From positions 1 to 63,209 of the forward strand of contig CAZYQW010000057.1 in assembly GCA_964649825.1 (NCBI GenBank): a stretch of DNA of 63,209 nt, read 5' to 3'. Every line of letters starts with the position of its first letter. The stretch's first letter is position 1. This DNA comes from CAZYQW01 sp964649825. Its GTDB lineage: Bacteria > Planctomycetota > B15-G4 > JADJEK01. Shown here in pieces: positions 54,370 through 63,209 of this stretch. Below the pieces are notes generated by a model. The model saw only the letters and a program-made list of their open reading frames with translations, was not told the origin of the DNA and made no database searches. The translations under genes were made by a program, and so were the position numbers.

Positions 54370-55106
54370 ACAAGACCGAAACGATGAAAGAGCTCGAGGC
54401 GCTCGGCAACGAGAGACATCGGGCGACGTTCGCGCGCCACGGCGTGACGGGTGACGTCTTCGGCGTGCCGTACGCCGATCTGTACAAGGTCCAGAAGCGG
54501 ATCGGAATCGATCAGAAGCTGGCCGAGGAGCTCTGGGCGACCGGGAATCACGACGCGCGCGTGCTCGCCGCGTTCATCGCCGATCCGGCGGCCATGAAGG
54601 CCTCGGTCATCGACCGGTGGGCGAAGACGGCCGGCAACCAGGTCACGCTCGACTCCCTCGCCGGGCTCGCCGCGAAGACGGAATCGGCGACGAAGATCAT
54701 GGAGCGGTGGATGGCCTCGAAGGGCGAGTGGATCGCCGCCGCAGGGTGGCACGTCCTCGCCGGACTCTGTTCGCGGCCGGACGCGGGCGGCCTCGCGGAC
54801 GAGGAACTTGGCGCGTACGTCGAGCGGATCGAACGCGAGATCCACGGCAGCGAGAACCGAGTGCGGTACTCGATGAACGCCGCCCTCATCGCGATCGGCG
54901 GCCGCGGCGGGGCGCTCGAGAAGAAGGCGCTCGCGGCGGCGAGACGGATCGGCAAGGTGGACGTCGACCACGGAGAGACCGCCTGCAAGACGCCCGACGC
55001 GGTCCAGTACATCCAGAAGATGGCGGATCGCGCCAGCGCGAAGAAGAGCGCTCCTCCGCGGCCGCTCTCGAAGAAGAAGGTGACGAGGAAGTCGGCCGGC
55101 GCCTGA
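54366..55106 (+). CDS. AlkD-like DNA alkylation repair family protein
   Basis: A 246-residue all-helical HEAT-like protein of the AlkD DNA glycosylase family (PF08713). Typical are the opening VFGVPYADLYKVQKRIGID, LAEELWATGNHDARVLAAFI with the LW pair, and IDRWAKTAGNQVTLDSLAGL. AlkD removes N3- and N7-alkylated purines without base flipping in known members; activity of this divergent protein is not shown. The C-terminal 35 residues are Lys/Pro/Ser-rich (PRPLSKKKVTRKSAG), probably a disordered tail that could bind DNA. It is coupled to the WD40 gene by an ATGA overlap. Confidence 0.85.
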   Translation: MNKTETMKELEALGNERHRATFARHGVTGDVFGVPYADLYKVQKRIGIDQKLAEELWATGNHDARVLAAFIADPAAMKASVIDRWAKTAGNQVTLDSLAGLAAKTESATKIMERWMASKGEWIAAAGWHVLAGLCSRPDAGGLADEELGAYVERIEREIHGSENRVRYSMNAALIAIGGRGGALEKKALAAARRIGKVDVDHGETACKTPDAVQYIQKMADRASAKKSAPPRPLSKKKVTRKSAGA

Positions 55107-55130
55107 CGGACCAAGCGGGGCGGTACCCGA

Positions 55131-58100
55131 TCACGACCAGGCGCAGAGCCCGTCGACGGCCGCGGCCGAGCCGTCGCGGTGCCAGCCGTCGAGCTGCAGC
55201 ACGTCCTTCAACTGCTGGCCGCGGTGGCGGGTCACGACGAGGAACGAGCAGCTCACCTCCGGAAGCGACGTCATGTCGCCCCAGAGTTTCTCGAACTGCG
55301 TCACCGGGAAGACGTCCTCCTGGCCGTGGCCCCAGCGTTTCTTCACGTCCTTGAGCGTGACGTACGTCGGCATGCGCCGCGACAGGCTTTTGACCGCGGC
55401 GGCCACCTTCGACGTGTCACCGATCGTCGAGCGATCGAGACCGAACAGGCGCAACAGGCCGTCGACGTCGATCCACGTGGTCATCGAGTTGTAGAAGGCG
55501 AGGCGAAACTCGTCCTCTTCGCGCGGCAGGGCAAGGCTCTCGACCAGCCGCGGCCGTCCGTTGACGCGTGCGAGGCCGCCGCCGCGATCCTCGATCCGGC
55601 GTGGGATGACTTCGAACCCGAGCGTCGCGCCCGAGCGCCGGTGAAGCCCGAGCACGCCGGGATCGAGGTTCGCGCCGAGCGTGTCGACGTTGTGGAGGAG
55701 GAGCGTCGTGACGCGCGGGTGCCGCTTCAGGAGCGTGGCCAGCGTTCCATTGAGCAAGAGGTTCGGGACCTCGTACCAGTGGCCGACCGGGTGGAGGCAC
55801 TGGCTCGGCACGTTGTCCCGATAGTCGGAGCACTCGCCTGTCGCGCGGGCCCAACCGACGAGCGCGGCCTGTTGACTCTCGCGCACCTTCTGCGCCTGCT
55901 CGTCGAGTAAAGGCTGTGCGCACTCTTCCCACTGGAAGCGGAGGTCGCGTGCCATCGGGACGAGGCGAAGTCCCACCGAGCGGCCCTGCGAGAGGAGCAG
56001 CGTTCCGTCGTAGCCGTAGCGACTCCGCGCCGCGAGGTGGGCCTCGATCGGGGCGTGGGTGAGGTAGCTCGTCGTCACGACGTGCGGGGGAGCGACGCCG
56101 AAGCAGCGAGCGGCGGCGCGGCTCTTCGCGAGATGCACTTCGAGAAACGTGCGGTGGCGACCCGCGAATCGGCAGAACGGGTTCAGCGCTTTGACCACGC
56201 CGGCTCCCTTCGTCCAGCGGGTCCCCGCGCCGGCCGCGAGCGTGACGACCGCGACCCGACCCGCGCGGAGCGCCTCGAGACCCATCGCGACGCAGGATTC
56301 GTCGGGAGCGTTGGTCGCATCGATCACGTCGCTGCGACGGACGTCCTCGATCGCGATGTCGGCCGGCAGCCGATTGCGTGCCAGCCCGATGCGACCACTC
56401 CGCAGGTCGCGCCGAATCTCCTCGTGATGCTCGGCATCGAACCCGTTCTCGACGAGGAGCTGATCCAGCGTCGGCCCCCCCGACCTCGACTCGGCTTCGC
56501 GCGAGCCGCTCGGAAAGAGCCGGCGGAACAGGAGGTTCGGCATGTCACGCAGATCGGGCTCACGGCTGCAGGCGCGCCCGAAACCGCGCAGCTCGGATCG
56601 TGTGCGCGGAGAGAGCGTGGCGGGATCGGTCCGCACCAGCTTGGGCACGCGGAGCGAGTAGTACTCCGGCGTCAGCGGGGCGTCGCCGCCGAGGAGCGCC
56701 CCCGCGCTGCCGACGTCGTTGATCCGGAAGTCGTAGACGACGGGGTCCATGGCGAACGGCAGCCCGTGCTCGAGCTCGCGCTTCAGCTCGAACATGATCG
56801 CGGGCAGCGCCTCCTTCGCGAGCGGCTGGGTCCGCGGGTCGAACAACAGCCCCATCCCGCCGCCCGACATTCCGCCGAGCATCCAGAAGCCCCAGAATCG
56901 TTCACCGAAGCGCGCGCGAACCCGAGCGACGAGGCTCTCGGTGAACGAGTTGGTCGCCCACGGGATGATGGTGGTGATCGGGCCGTGGAAGTTGCGGTCG
57001 GTGGCGGCGCCGATCGCCCGCAGGTCCGCGTTGCGCAGGCCGGCGAGGACGTCCTCGAGGACGCCCCGGGTCTCGAGTCGCGCGTTCCATTCATCCTCGG
57101 AGCGCAGCAAGTACCGCTCGGTCACCATCTCGAGAATCGGTCCGACGTCCTGCGCCAGGCCGCCGTGGACGAGGACGAGGCTGTCCTGGAGCGCGGCCAG
57201 CGACTCCGGCGGCGCCTCGTCGGGGCCGAGGCGGCGATGCGTCGGCAGCAGGCGCCCGCGGCTCTGGCCGAACTCGGGGTCGGACGCCTCCGCTCGCACC
57301 CCTTCGATCAGCTTGATCGACGGCCAGAGCCCCCCCGAGTCCTGCCAACCGCCGCCGGAGCCGCCGAGCCACTCGCCGAGGATCGCGCGTGCCACGATGA
57401 GCCGTCGCTCGTCCTCCTCGAGCGGTCCCTCGAGCGACCGCGTCTGGCCGGTCGCGCGCATGCCGAGCGCGATCAGCGACGCGAGGAGGTTCGTCGAGAC
57501 CGCGAGGCGCGATCCCTTCGGGATCCCGTTCACCTGGCTCGTGATCTCGAGCCCGAGGCCGGGCCCGACCACGCGAGCGAAGAGCGGCGCGAGCCGTTCG
57601 TCGGTCCCCTCGAGGCTCGGCGGCACGATCCCGGACGCGATGACCGCCGCCTTCAGCAGGCCGAGGTAGTCCTTCGCGAAGTCGAACAGCTCGCTGACGT
57701 TCTCGATCTCCGCCTCGGCGCCGAGGTCGACGCTGACGAGTCGGAGGACGGGGCGGTCGAGCACGCGCAGGAAGGACTGGATGGGAGGGCGCGGGGCGGC
57801 GTCGCGGCCGCGTACGCCGAGGTCGATCGACACGTTCAGGACCTTGGCTCCCTCGGGATAGTCCATGCCGAGGAAGAAGATGTCGCTCCACGCCGAGTGC
57901 GTGAGGTCCATCCGCACCGGCGTCGCCTCGCGAAGGACCGGGAGCGTCTCGTTGCCCTGCGGCTCGAGAAGCTCGCGCCGGACGCGCAGGGGGTGGTCGG
58001 CCGAGCGATCGACCTCGAACATCCACGCGTTCCCCGCCACCGAACGGACCGAGCGTCGCACCTGATCGGCCAGGGTCTGGAACGCGAGCTGGCGGTACGC

Positions 58101-58457
58101 GGCGGCAAGCGCCGAGCTCAGGGCGTCGCTTGGCCCGTCGCCCCGCTGCTGGGCGAGGAACCGGTCGATCGCGGCATCGAACCGGCGGGCCCAGAGATCG
58201 GCGACGCCTTCGAACGGGATGCGCCCCGTCGGGCTCGACGTCGCCTTCGACGGCAGGTGGAAGCGGTGGACCGCGTAGAGGAACAGGAGCGCGCGGACGC
58301 GCTCGTAGAGGCTCTCCGCGTCGCGTCGAAAGCGATCGAGCCCCTCGCACTCGCGACGAAGCTCTTCCATCGTGAGGTCGGCACATGCCGAGTCGACGGA
58401 TCGGTCGCGAGCCGCCGCATCCTTGCTCGTGATGATGGAAACGAGAGTGGAGGACAT
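55131..58457 (-). CDS. Fucokinase-like GHMP kinase fused to UDPGP-type nucleotidyltransferase
   Basis: An 1108-residue cytoplasmic fusion. The N-terminal about 560 residues match fucokinase-type GHMP kinases: IPKGSRLAVSTNLLASLIAL (glycine-rich ATP loop, about 312-331), SGGGWQDSGGLWPSIKLIEG (the fucokinase GGWQD element, about 365-385) and MLGGMSGGGMGLLFDP (about 528-543). After a linker, residues about 740-1108 match UTP-glucose-1-phosphate-type uridylyltransferases with VAVVTLAAGAGTRW (the GxGTR nucleotide loop), LLLHNVDTLGANLDPGVLG (metal Asp and Asn) and GFEVIPRR. Together they could make sugar-1-phosphate and then an NDP-sugar in one polypeptide. The sugar is not known; L-fucose is suggested by family only. 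Confidence 0.85.
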   Translation of the reverse strand: MSSTLVSIITSKDAAARDRSVDSACADLTMEELRRECEGLDRFRRDAESLYERVRALLFLYAVHRFHLPSKATSSPTGRIPFEGVADLWARRFDAAIDRFLAQQRGDGPSDALSSALAAAYRQLAFQTLADQVRRSVRSVAGNAWMFEVDRSADHPLRVRRELLEPQGNETLPVLREATPVRMDLTHSAWSDIFFLGMDYPEGAKVLNVSIDLGVRGRDAAPRPPIQSFLRVLDRPVLRLVSVDLGAEAEIENVSELFDFAKDYLGLLKAAVIASGIVPPSLEGTDERLAPLFARVVGPGLGLEITSQVNGIPKGSRLAVSTNLLASLIALGMRATGQTRSLEGPLEEDERRLIVARAILGEWLGGSGGGWQDSGGLWPSIKLIEGVRAEASDPEFGQSRGRLLPTHRRLGPDEAPPESLAALQDSLVLVHGGLAQDVGPILEMVTERYLLRSEDEWNARLETRGVLEDVLAGLRNADLRAIGAATDRNFHGPITTIIPWATNSFTESLVARVRARFGERFWGFWMLGGMSGGGMGLLFDPRTQPLAKEALPAIMFELKRELEHGLPFAMDPVVYDFRINDVGSAGALLGGDAPLTPEYYSLRVPKLVRTDPATLSPRTRSELRGFGRACSREPDLRDMPNLLFRRLFPSGSREAESRSGGPTLDQLLVENGFDAEHHEEIRRDLRSGRIGLARNRLPADIAIEDVRRSDVIDATNAPDESCVAMGLEALRAGRVAVVTLAAGAGTRWTKGAGVVKALNPFCRFAGRHRTFLEVHLAKSRAAARCFGVAPPHVVTTSYLTHAPIEAHLAARSRYGYDGTLLLSQGRSVGLRLVPMARDLRFQWEECAQPLLDEQAQKVRESQQAALVGWARATGECSDYRDNVPSQCLHPVGHWYEVPNLLLNGTLATLLKRHPRVTTLLLHNVDTLGANLDPGVLGLHRRSGATLGFEVIPRRIEDRGGGLARVNGRPRLVESLALPREEDEFRLAFYNSMTTWIDVDGLLRLFGLDRSTIGDTSKVAAAVKSLSRRMPTYVTLKDVKKRWGHGQEDVFPVTQFEKLWGDMTSLPEVSCSFLVVTRHRGQQLKDVLQLDGWHRDGSAAAVDGLCAWS

Positions 58458-58620
58458 GCGGCGCTCAGGATACCCGGCGGGTCGACGAGTCGATCAGCGG
58501 CGCCTCGTTCGGCAACGAGGGTGGTTTCTCCTGCTGGGCCGGCGGCCGATCCGAGGACCCGGATTTCTGGAACACCACACGGGAACTTTCGCTTAGCTCA
58601 GGGCCGCGGAGGGCTCGTCG

Positions 58621-59397
<777 letters not shown>

Positions 59398-59399
59398 CG

Positions 59400-61418
59400 T
59401 CACTCGCGGTCGAGTCGAGCGAGTGCGCTCGTCGCGATCTGCTCGACGGCGCGGGCGGGATCCTTCTGGAGCTGGCGGAACACGGAGTCGTACTCGAACG
59501 CGCGCGGCGACTCGGCGAGGATCTTGGCGGCCGAGTAGCGCGAGAGCGCCGGAAGCTCGAAGTAGGAGTCGGACTGCGTGAGGCTCGCGAAGAGGCCGAG
59601 CACGTCGACGTCGGTCCGCGACGATCGCGAGGAGGAGAGTGCCTTGATCGCCTCCGCGCGGACGTCATCCTCGGCGTCGACGTCCGCGACGACGCGGCAG
59701 AGCGCCTCCTTGGTCGCATCGGTGAACGCGGGCGACTCGCCGAGCCGGCAGAGTGCATCGATCGCGTTCTTGCGAACGAGCGGGTTCCTCTCCCGCGGAA
59801 TGCCGTCCGTCCAGTCGGTCGTGCCAAGGAAGTGGATCAGCCAACGCCAGCGCGGCTCTCCGGACGGGTCGGTCATCGACGTTCCATCGAGGACGAGGCT
59901 GTCGAACAACGCCCAGACCAGCCGAACGCGGATGTCCGCGGTCGCGCGATCGAGCTTCTCGACCCGCTCCCGCTGGACCGCGTCGGGGTTGTGCATGTGG
60001 ATCAGCCGGATCTTGCGCAGCGCGCCCATCGCCGCGGCGAGATCGCCGGGTCCATCCTCCGACGGAAGCAGCGCCTCGGCTTCGTGGGTCACGTCGAGCG
60101 CCATCTCGTCGAGCACCTGAGCGAGGTTCTCGGCGTCTCGGTGACGGTGCAGCAGCTCGTCCTCGATCTCCTGCACGAGCCGCGGATCGATCTGTCCTTC
60201 CGACTCCGAGTCCATCACCCCGCGAAAGTACGTCCGCCCGCGGTCGAAGTCGTGGAGCTTCGTCTCCTGCTGCAGGTCGAACACGCGGAGCAGGACCGCG
60301 CCGAGCGCGAGCAAGAGCACGCCGAACGCCACCTGCGACCGGTTGCGACGTACGAAGCGGAAGCTCCTCGTGATCGGTCCGGTCGTCTTCGCTTGGATCG
60401 ACTCGTAGTTCAGGACGCAGCGGATGTCCGCCGACAGGTCGGCGGCGGTCGCGTAGCGGTTGGAGGGGTTCTTCTCGAGCGTCTTCAGGAGGATCGTCTC
60501 GACGTCCTTCGGCAGCCGCGGGTTCACGCGCCGGGGCGGCACCGGCTCGTTCGAGACGATGTTGCGCAGCGACACTTCGAGGCTCTTCGCCTCGAACGGA
60601 TGCTTCAACGTCAAGAGCTCGTAGAGAGAAACGCCGAGGGACCAGACGTCGGTGCGGCGATCGATCGGAACCCGCTTGGTCATCGTCTGCTCGGGGCTCA
60701 TGTACGACGGCGAGCCGAGCAGGTCCCCGGTCTTCGTGATCGATCGCGCGTCGCCGATCTTGGCGAGGCCGAAGTCGGCGACCATCAGGCGTCCGTCGGG
60801 TGCGAGCAGGAGGTTCGACGGCTTGACGTCGCGATGGACCACCCCGTGCTCGTGCGCGTAGTGGAGCGCGTCCGCCACGTCAGCGAACAGGCGCAGCGCC
60901 TCGTGGACGTAGTTGCGCTGATCGAACGAGATCAGGACGCGGCCATCCTCCTCGGCGGCCGCGAGGAGGGGCGACTTGTTCGCGAGGCGGAGCTCGGGGT
61001 GTCCGTCCACGAGGACGCGGCGGACGGTCAAGACTCCGCGGTTGCCGAGCTTCTTCTCGCGCAGGCTCTTCAGGACGCGGGCCAGGCTGACCCCCGGCAC
61101 GTACTCCATCGAGTAGTAGTAGGTCCCCTCGACCTCGCCGGCCGAGAAGATCGGGATGATGTTCGCGTGACGAAGCCGCGCCGCGGCCTGGGCCTCGCGC
61201 AGGAATCGTTGGACGACCTTCGGCTCGTTCGAGACCGAGTGCGGCAGCACCTTGAGGGCGAGTCGGCGGTCGAGCGAAGTGTCGTGGGCGAGGTAGACGA
61301 TCCCCATGCCGCCGCGACCGAGCTCGCGGATCAGCCGGAACGGCCCGATGAGACGATCGCGCGTGATCGGGTCCGAGCGATCGGGCCGGCCGGAGTCGCC
61401 GTCGAAGGGACCGTTCAT
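59400..61418 (-). CDS. Membrane Ser/Thr protein kinase with HEAT-like C-terminus
   Basis: A 672-residue Hanks-type kinase. Kinase motifs are LGRGGMGIVY (about 32-41), the lysine in LALKVLP (near 53), HRDVKPSN (about 194-201), DFGLAKIG (about 215) and YMSPEQTMTK. Between the hinge (MEYVPGVSL) and the catalytic loop there is an insertion of about 45 residues containing VRRVLVDGHPELRLANK. A transmembrane helix (VAFGVLLLALGAVLLRVF) lies near 363-380, then comes a helical C-terminal domain with HEAT-like repeats (VRKNAIDALCRLGESP, VRAEAIKALSSSRSSR, ALSRYSAAKILAESPR). Its ATG overlaps the stop codon of the upstream solute-binding protein gene (ATGA). Confidence 0.94.
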   Translation of the reverse strand: MNGPFDGDSGRPDRSDPITRDRLIGPFRLIRELGRGGMGIVYLAHDTSLDRRLALKVLPHSVSNEPKVVQRFLREAQAAARLRHANIIPIFSAGEVEGTYYYSMEYVPGVSLARVLKSLREKKLGNRGVLTVRRVLVDGHPELRLANKSPLLAAAEEDGRVLISFDQRNYVHEALRLFADVADALHYAHEHGVVHRDVKPSNLLLAPDGRLMVADFGLAKIGDARSITKTGDLLGSPSYMSPEQTMTKRVPIDRRTDVWSLGVSLYELLTLKHPFEAKSLEVSLRNIVSNEPVPPRRVNPRLPKDVETILLKTLEKNPSNRYATAADLSADIRCVLNYESIQAKTTGPITRSFRFVRRNRSQVAFGVLLLALGAVLLRVFDLQQETKLHDFDRGRTYFRGVMDSESEGQIDPRLVQEIEDELLHRHRDAENLAQVLDEMALDVTHEAEALLPSEDGPGDLAAAMGALRKIRLIHMHNPDAVQRERVEKLDRATADIRVRLVWALFDSLVLDGTSMTDPSGEPRWRWLIHFLGTTDWTDGIPRERNPLVRKNAIDALCRLGESPAFTDATKEALCRVVADVDAEDDVRAEAIKALSSSRSSRTDVDVLGLFASLTQSDSYFELPALSRYSAAKILAESPRAFEYDSVFRQLQKDPARAVEQIATSALARLDRE

Positions 61419-62584
61419 TCCTCCGCGAGCCTCCACTGATCGCCGCTCCACGTCAAGATGTGGATGTCCTTCTGGAACTCGCGCGTGTTCGGGTCGCGTT
61501 TGACGGCGCCCGTCACTCCTTCGAAGTGGCTGAGCTCCGAGATGAGCCCATCGTGGATCGACTGCCGGTCACGGACGTTGGGATAGAGGACGCGGCGCAG
61601 GAGCTGGCCGGTGTCGTAGCCGAGCGCGTCCGCCGACGTCGGCTGATCTCGTTCCCGTTCGTGGTAGAACGCCACGAACTCCCGCACCGCGTCGGAGTTC
61701 CGGTCCGCCGCGAAGTGGGTGGAGATGTAGATGCGGTCGGGGATGTTCGGCGCGCGGCGCAGGAACTCGCGCAGCTCGTTCGAGTGCCATCCGTCGCCGC
61801 CGAGCAGGATCAGCTCGCGCTCCTTCAGCACGCGCGCTCCCTTGCTGATGATGTCGATGACGTCGATGCGATAGAGCGGCAGGTAGAGCGCGTCGCAGGG
61901 GTTCTCGTCGAGCCAGTCGACGAGATCGCCCTCGTCGTCATGTCCGCGGCGAAACGACCGTTCGGCCACGATCCTCCCGCCGAGCTCGAGGAACGTCTCG
62001 GCGAACGCGTCGGCGAGTCCGATCGAGTAGTCGTTCGTCACGTCGCGCATGACCGCGACGGTCCGGCAGCCGAGGTTCATCCACGCGTGCCGGGCCATCT
62101 GCCGACCCTGCTGCGCGTCGGTGAAGCAGACGCGGAAGACCCACTCGCGGCCGAGTGTGACGTCGGTATGCGTCGCTATCGGAGTGATGAACGGGATCTG
62201 CAGCGACTCCGCGCGTTCGGCTCCCGAGAGGGCGCACGGGCTCGTCATGCCGCCGACGATCAGTTGGACGTTCTCCTCCTCGTCCAGCCGGCGCACGATC
62301 TCGGCGGTGCGCGTCGGATCGCCCTGATCATCCTCGAAGACGAGGCGGATGTTCTTCACGTCGCCGAGGACGCGCTCGAGCGCGTGGCGGACCTTGTCCG
62401 CGCCGGAGCCTTGGATGTTGCTCGTGAACGGAAGGATCACCCCGATCGTCGTCGGTGCGAACCCGGACGCCCGGCGCAGGTCGCAGGATCCGACGGCGAG
62501 CGTCATCAGGAATAGACAGAGTCCGGCGAGGACTCTCCACGAGTCCGATCGGCTCGGTCCGCAGCGTTCGAACGCGATTCTCAC
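61415..62584 (-). CDS. Solute-binding lipoprotein (LivJ/Peripla_BP_6-like), coupled to Ser/Thr kinase
   Basis: A 389-residue type I periplasmic binding protein of the branched-chain amino acid/leucine receptor group. The GTG start at 62584 leads into SWRVLAGLCLFLMTLAVGSC, a signal sequence with lipobox AVGSC. The ligand-binding fold shows TIGVILPFTSNIQGSGAD, FEDDQGDPTRTAEIVRRLD, VQLIVGGMTSPCALSGAE and IPFITPIATHTDVTLG. No ABC permease or ATPase gene follows. Instead the next gene, overlapping by 4 bases, is a transmembrane Ser/Thr kinase, so the protein may act as an extracytoplasmic sensor for the kinase. Confidence 0.9.
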   Translation of the reverse strand: MRIAFERCGPSRSDSWRVLAGLCLFLMTLAVGSCDLRRASGFAPTTIGVILPFTSNIQGSGADKVRHALERVLGDVKNIRLVFEDDQGDPTRTAEIVRRLDEEENVQLIVGGMTSPCALSGAERAESLQIPFITPIATHTDVTLGREWVFRVCFTDAQQGRQMARHAWMNLGCRTVAVMRDVTNDYSIGLADAFAETFLELGGRIVAERSFRRGHDDEGDLVDWLDENPCDALYLPLYRIDVIDIISKGARVLKERELILLGGDGWHSNELREFLRRAPNIPDRIYISTHFAADRNSDAVREFVAFYHERERDQPTSADALGYDTGQLLRRVLYPNVRDRQSIHDGLISELSHFEGVTGAVKRDPNTREFQKDIHILTWSGDQWRLAEE

Positions 62585-62922
62585 GGCCTCCTCGTCCGGT
62601 TGAACCCAATCGGAAAACCTATCACGCGACCCGGAGCCAGGCAAAGGGGGCGGGATTCCGGCTCGACGTCGACCGCCGGCCTTCGATCGTCCCCCGGACG
62701 GGCCCCGGACGGGCCCCGGACGGGATGGAATCGTCTATCTCATACGAACGCGCCGGTCACGGCGCGGATCGGTTTGTGGCGATGCGCCCGGCCCGGCCGG
62801 TGGCTCGATGGTTCGATTCGGCAACACGGCCGTCCGGGTCCATGCGAGAGGACGACCGGAGCGGCGCGGGCCGTTGGACCGCGGATCCCTGACCAATTGG
62901 ATCTGTCACCATTGGATCCAGC
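62585..62922. other. Gene-free region with short repeats
   Basis: No gene is supported. It holds the promoter side of the minus-strand binding-protein gene, three tandem 11-base GC units at 62692-62724, and two copies of ATTGGATC at 62896-62903 and 62911-62918, fifteen bases apart. Confidence 0.5.
62692..62724. repeat. Three tandem CCCCGGACGGG units
   Basis: The 11-base unit is repeated exactly three times, creating GGGCCCC junctions that can form small hairpins. Confidence 0.85.
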
Positions 62923-63083
62923 CTAGTCCGTGGTGAAAGTGCTTTCGAAGCGAGGCGAGGTCATCGCGACCAAGGCCGAGGCGCAGGATCGCAGGCGCAC
63001 TGGCTGTGCATCGAGGATCCTGCAACGAAGAGATCGGTCGCGAGGGCCCGCCGCAGCCGGAATGACTCACCACGGGCTGCTAG
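62923..63083. repeat. CTAG-bounded inverted-repeat intergenic element
   Basis: The left end reads CTAGTCCGTGGTGA (62923-62936) and the right end, read on the other strand, reads CTAGCAGCCCGTGGTGA (63083-63067). These imperfect terminal inverted repeats bound about 160 bases without a reading frame. This architecture fits a MITE-like or structured intergenic repeat. No transposase is present. Confidence 0.55.
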
Positions 63084-63104
63084 TGGTGTGATTCAGATTG
63101 TTGG

Positions 63105-63209
63105 TGGATTATCCGGAGGTCATCGTCGTCGCTGGCAAGGCGCGACGACGACCGCGTATTCGAGATACGTCGAGGAGGAGCAACGCAGCAAGCGATGACG
63201 AGGGCCCCG
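63105..63209. repeat. Second related intergenic element, cut by window end
   Basis: From about 63105 the words GAGGTCATCG, CAAGGCGCGACGACG, GAGGAGCAACGCAGCAAGCG and GAGGGCCCC appear in the same order as GAGGTCATCG, CAAGGC, GAGGATCCTGCAACGAAG and GAGGGCCCG in the preceding element, so it looks like a diverged second copy. It is incomplete. Confidence 0.4.

Overview
The window is a high-GC bacterial chromosome fragment that most resembles the phylum Planctomycetota. The evidence is the gene content: a PSCyt1/DUF1549/DUF1553 cytochrome-like protein followed with an ATGA overlap by a Tat-exported DUF1501 protein, three large Hanks-type Ser/Thr kinases with TPR or repeat-rich C-termini, four small ECF-type sigma factors next to kinases or to each other, a PP2C phosphatase, and many exported beta-propeller, FG-GAP and beta-helix proteins. 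The class cannot be fixed from this sequence alone. I see no rRNA, tRNA, CRISPR, phage or transposase gene. Coding density is high and codon use looks uniform.

Layout. 1-1089 is the 3' part of asnS. 1249-4213 is a sigma factor plus Ser/Thr kinase pair. 4284-9882 (minus) holds an unknown protein, an exported protein with a secretin-like tail, and a CPA2 cation/proton antiporter. 10086-16371 (plus) holds the DUF1553/DUF1501 pair, a rhomboid protease and a PrxQ/Bcp peroxiredoxin. 16996-21561 (plus) holds a large BNR-repeat protein and a PP2C phosphatase, which overlaps tail to tail with a minus-strand kinase/sigma pair (21536-24971). 25467-32353 (plus, apart from one minus-strand endonuclease-fold lipoprotein) holds a beta-helix protein, an SMP-30 lactonase, a tandem palindromic repeat, a small GlsB-type membrane protein, an atypical Nramp transporter, a hydrolase, a membrane-anchored unknown protein and an RraB-like protein. 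32402-37146 (minus) holds an exported amidohydrolase, an FG-GAP protein and a DUF4255 protein. 37281-39241 (plus) holds a scramblase-like protein and a DUF6786-like protein. 39278-45800 (minus) holds two sigma factors, a cupin, a sialate O-acetylesterase, a small membrane protein and a kelch protein. 46103-55106 (plus) holds an FG-GAP protein, an unknown protein, a three-gene membrane operon (sterol-desaturase fold, unknown, HTTM-DCC fusion), a C39-like fusion protein, a WD40 protein and an AlkD-like protein. 55131-62584 holds a fucokinase-like/nucleotidyltransferase fusion (minus), a TerC protein (plus) and a solute-binding lipoprotein coupled to a Ser/Thr kinase (minus). The last 0.6 kb is non-coding and repeat-rich.

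The most notable item is the peroxiredoxin at 15835-16371. Its reading frame is broken only by a TGA placed exactly at the peroxidatic cysteine of the PrxQ motif. That TGA is followed, at the spacing expected of a bacterial SECIS element, by a perfect 8-bp hairpin with a GGA loop. I read it as a selenocysteine-containing peroxiredoxin, not a pseudogene. The selenocysteine machinery itself is not in this window.
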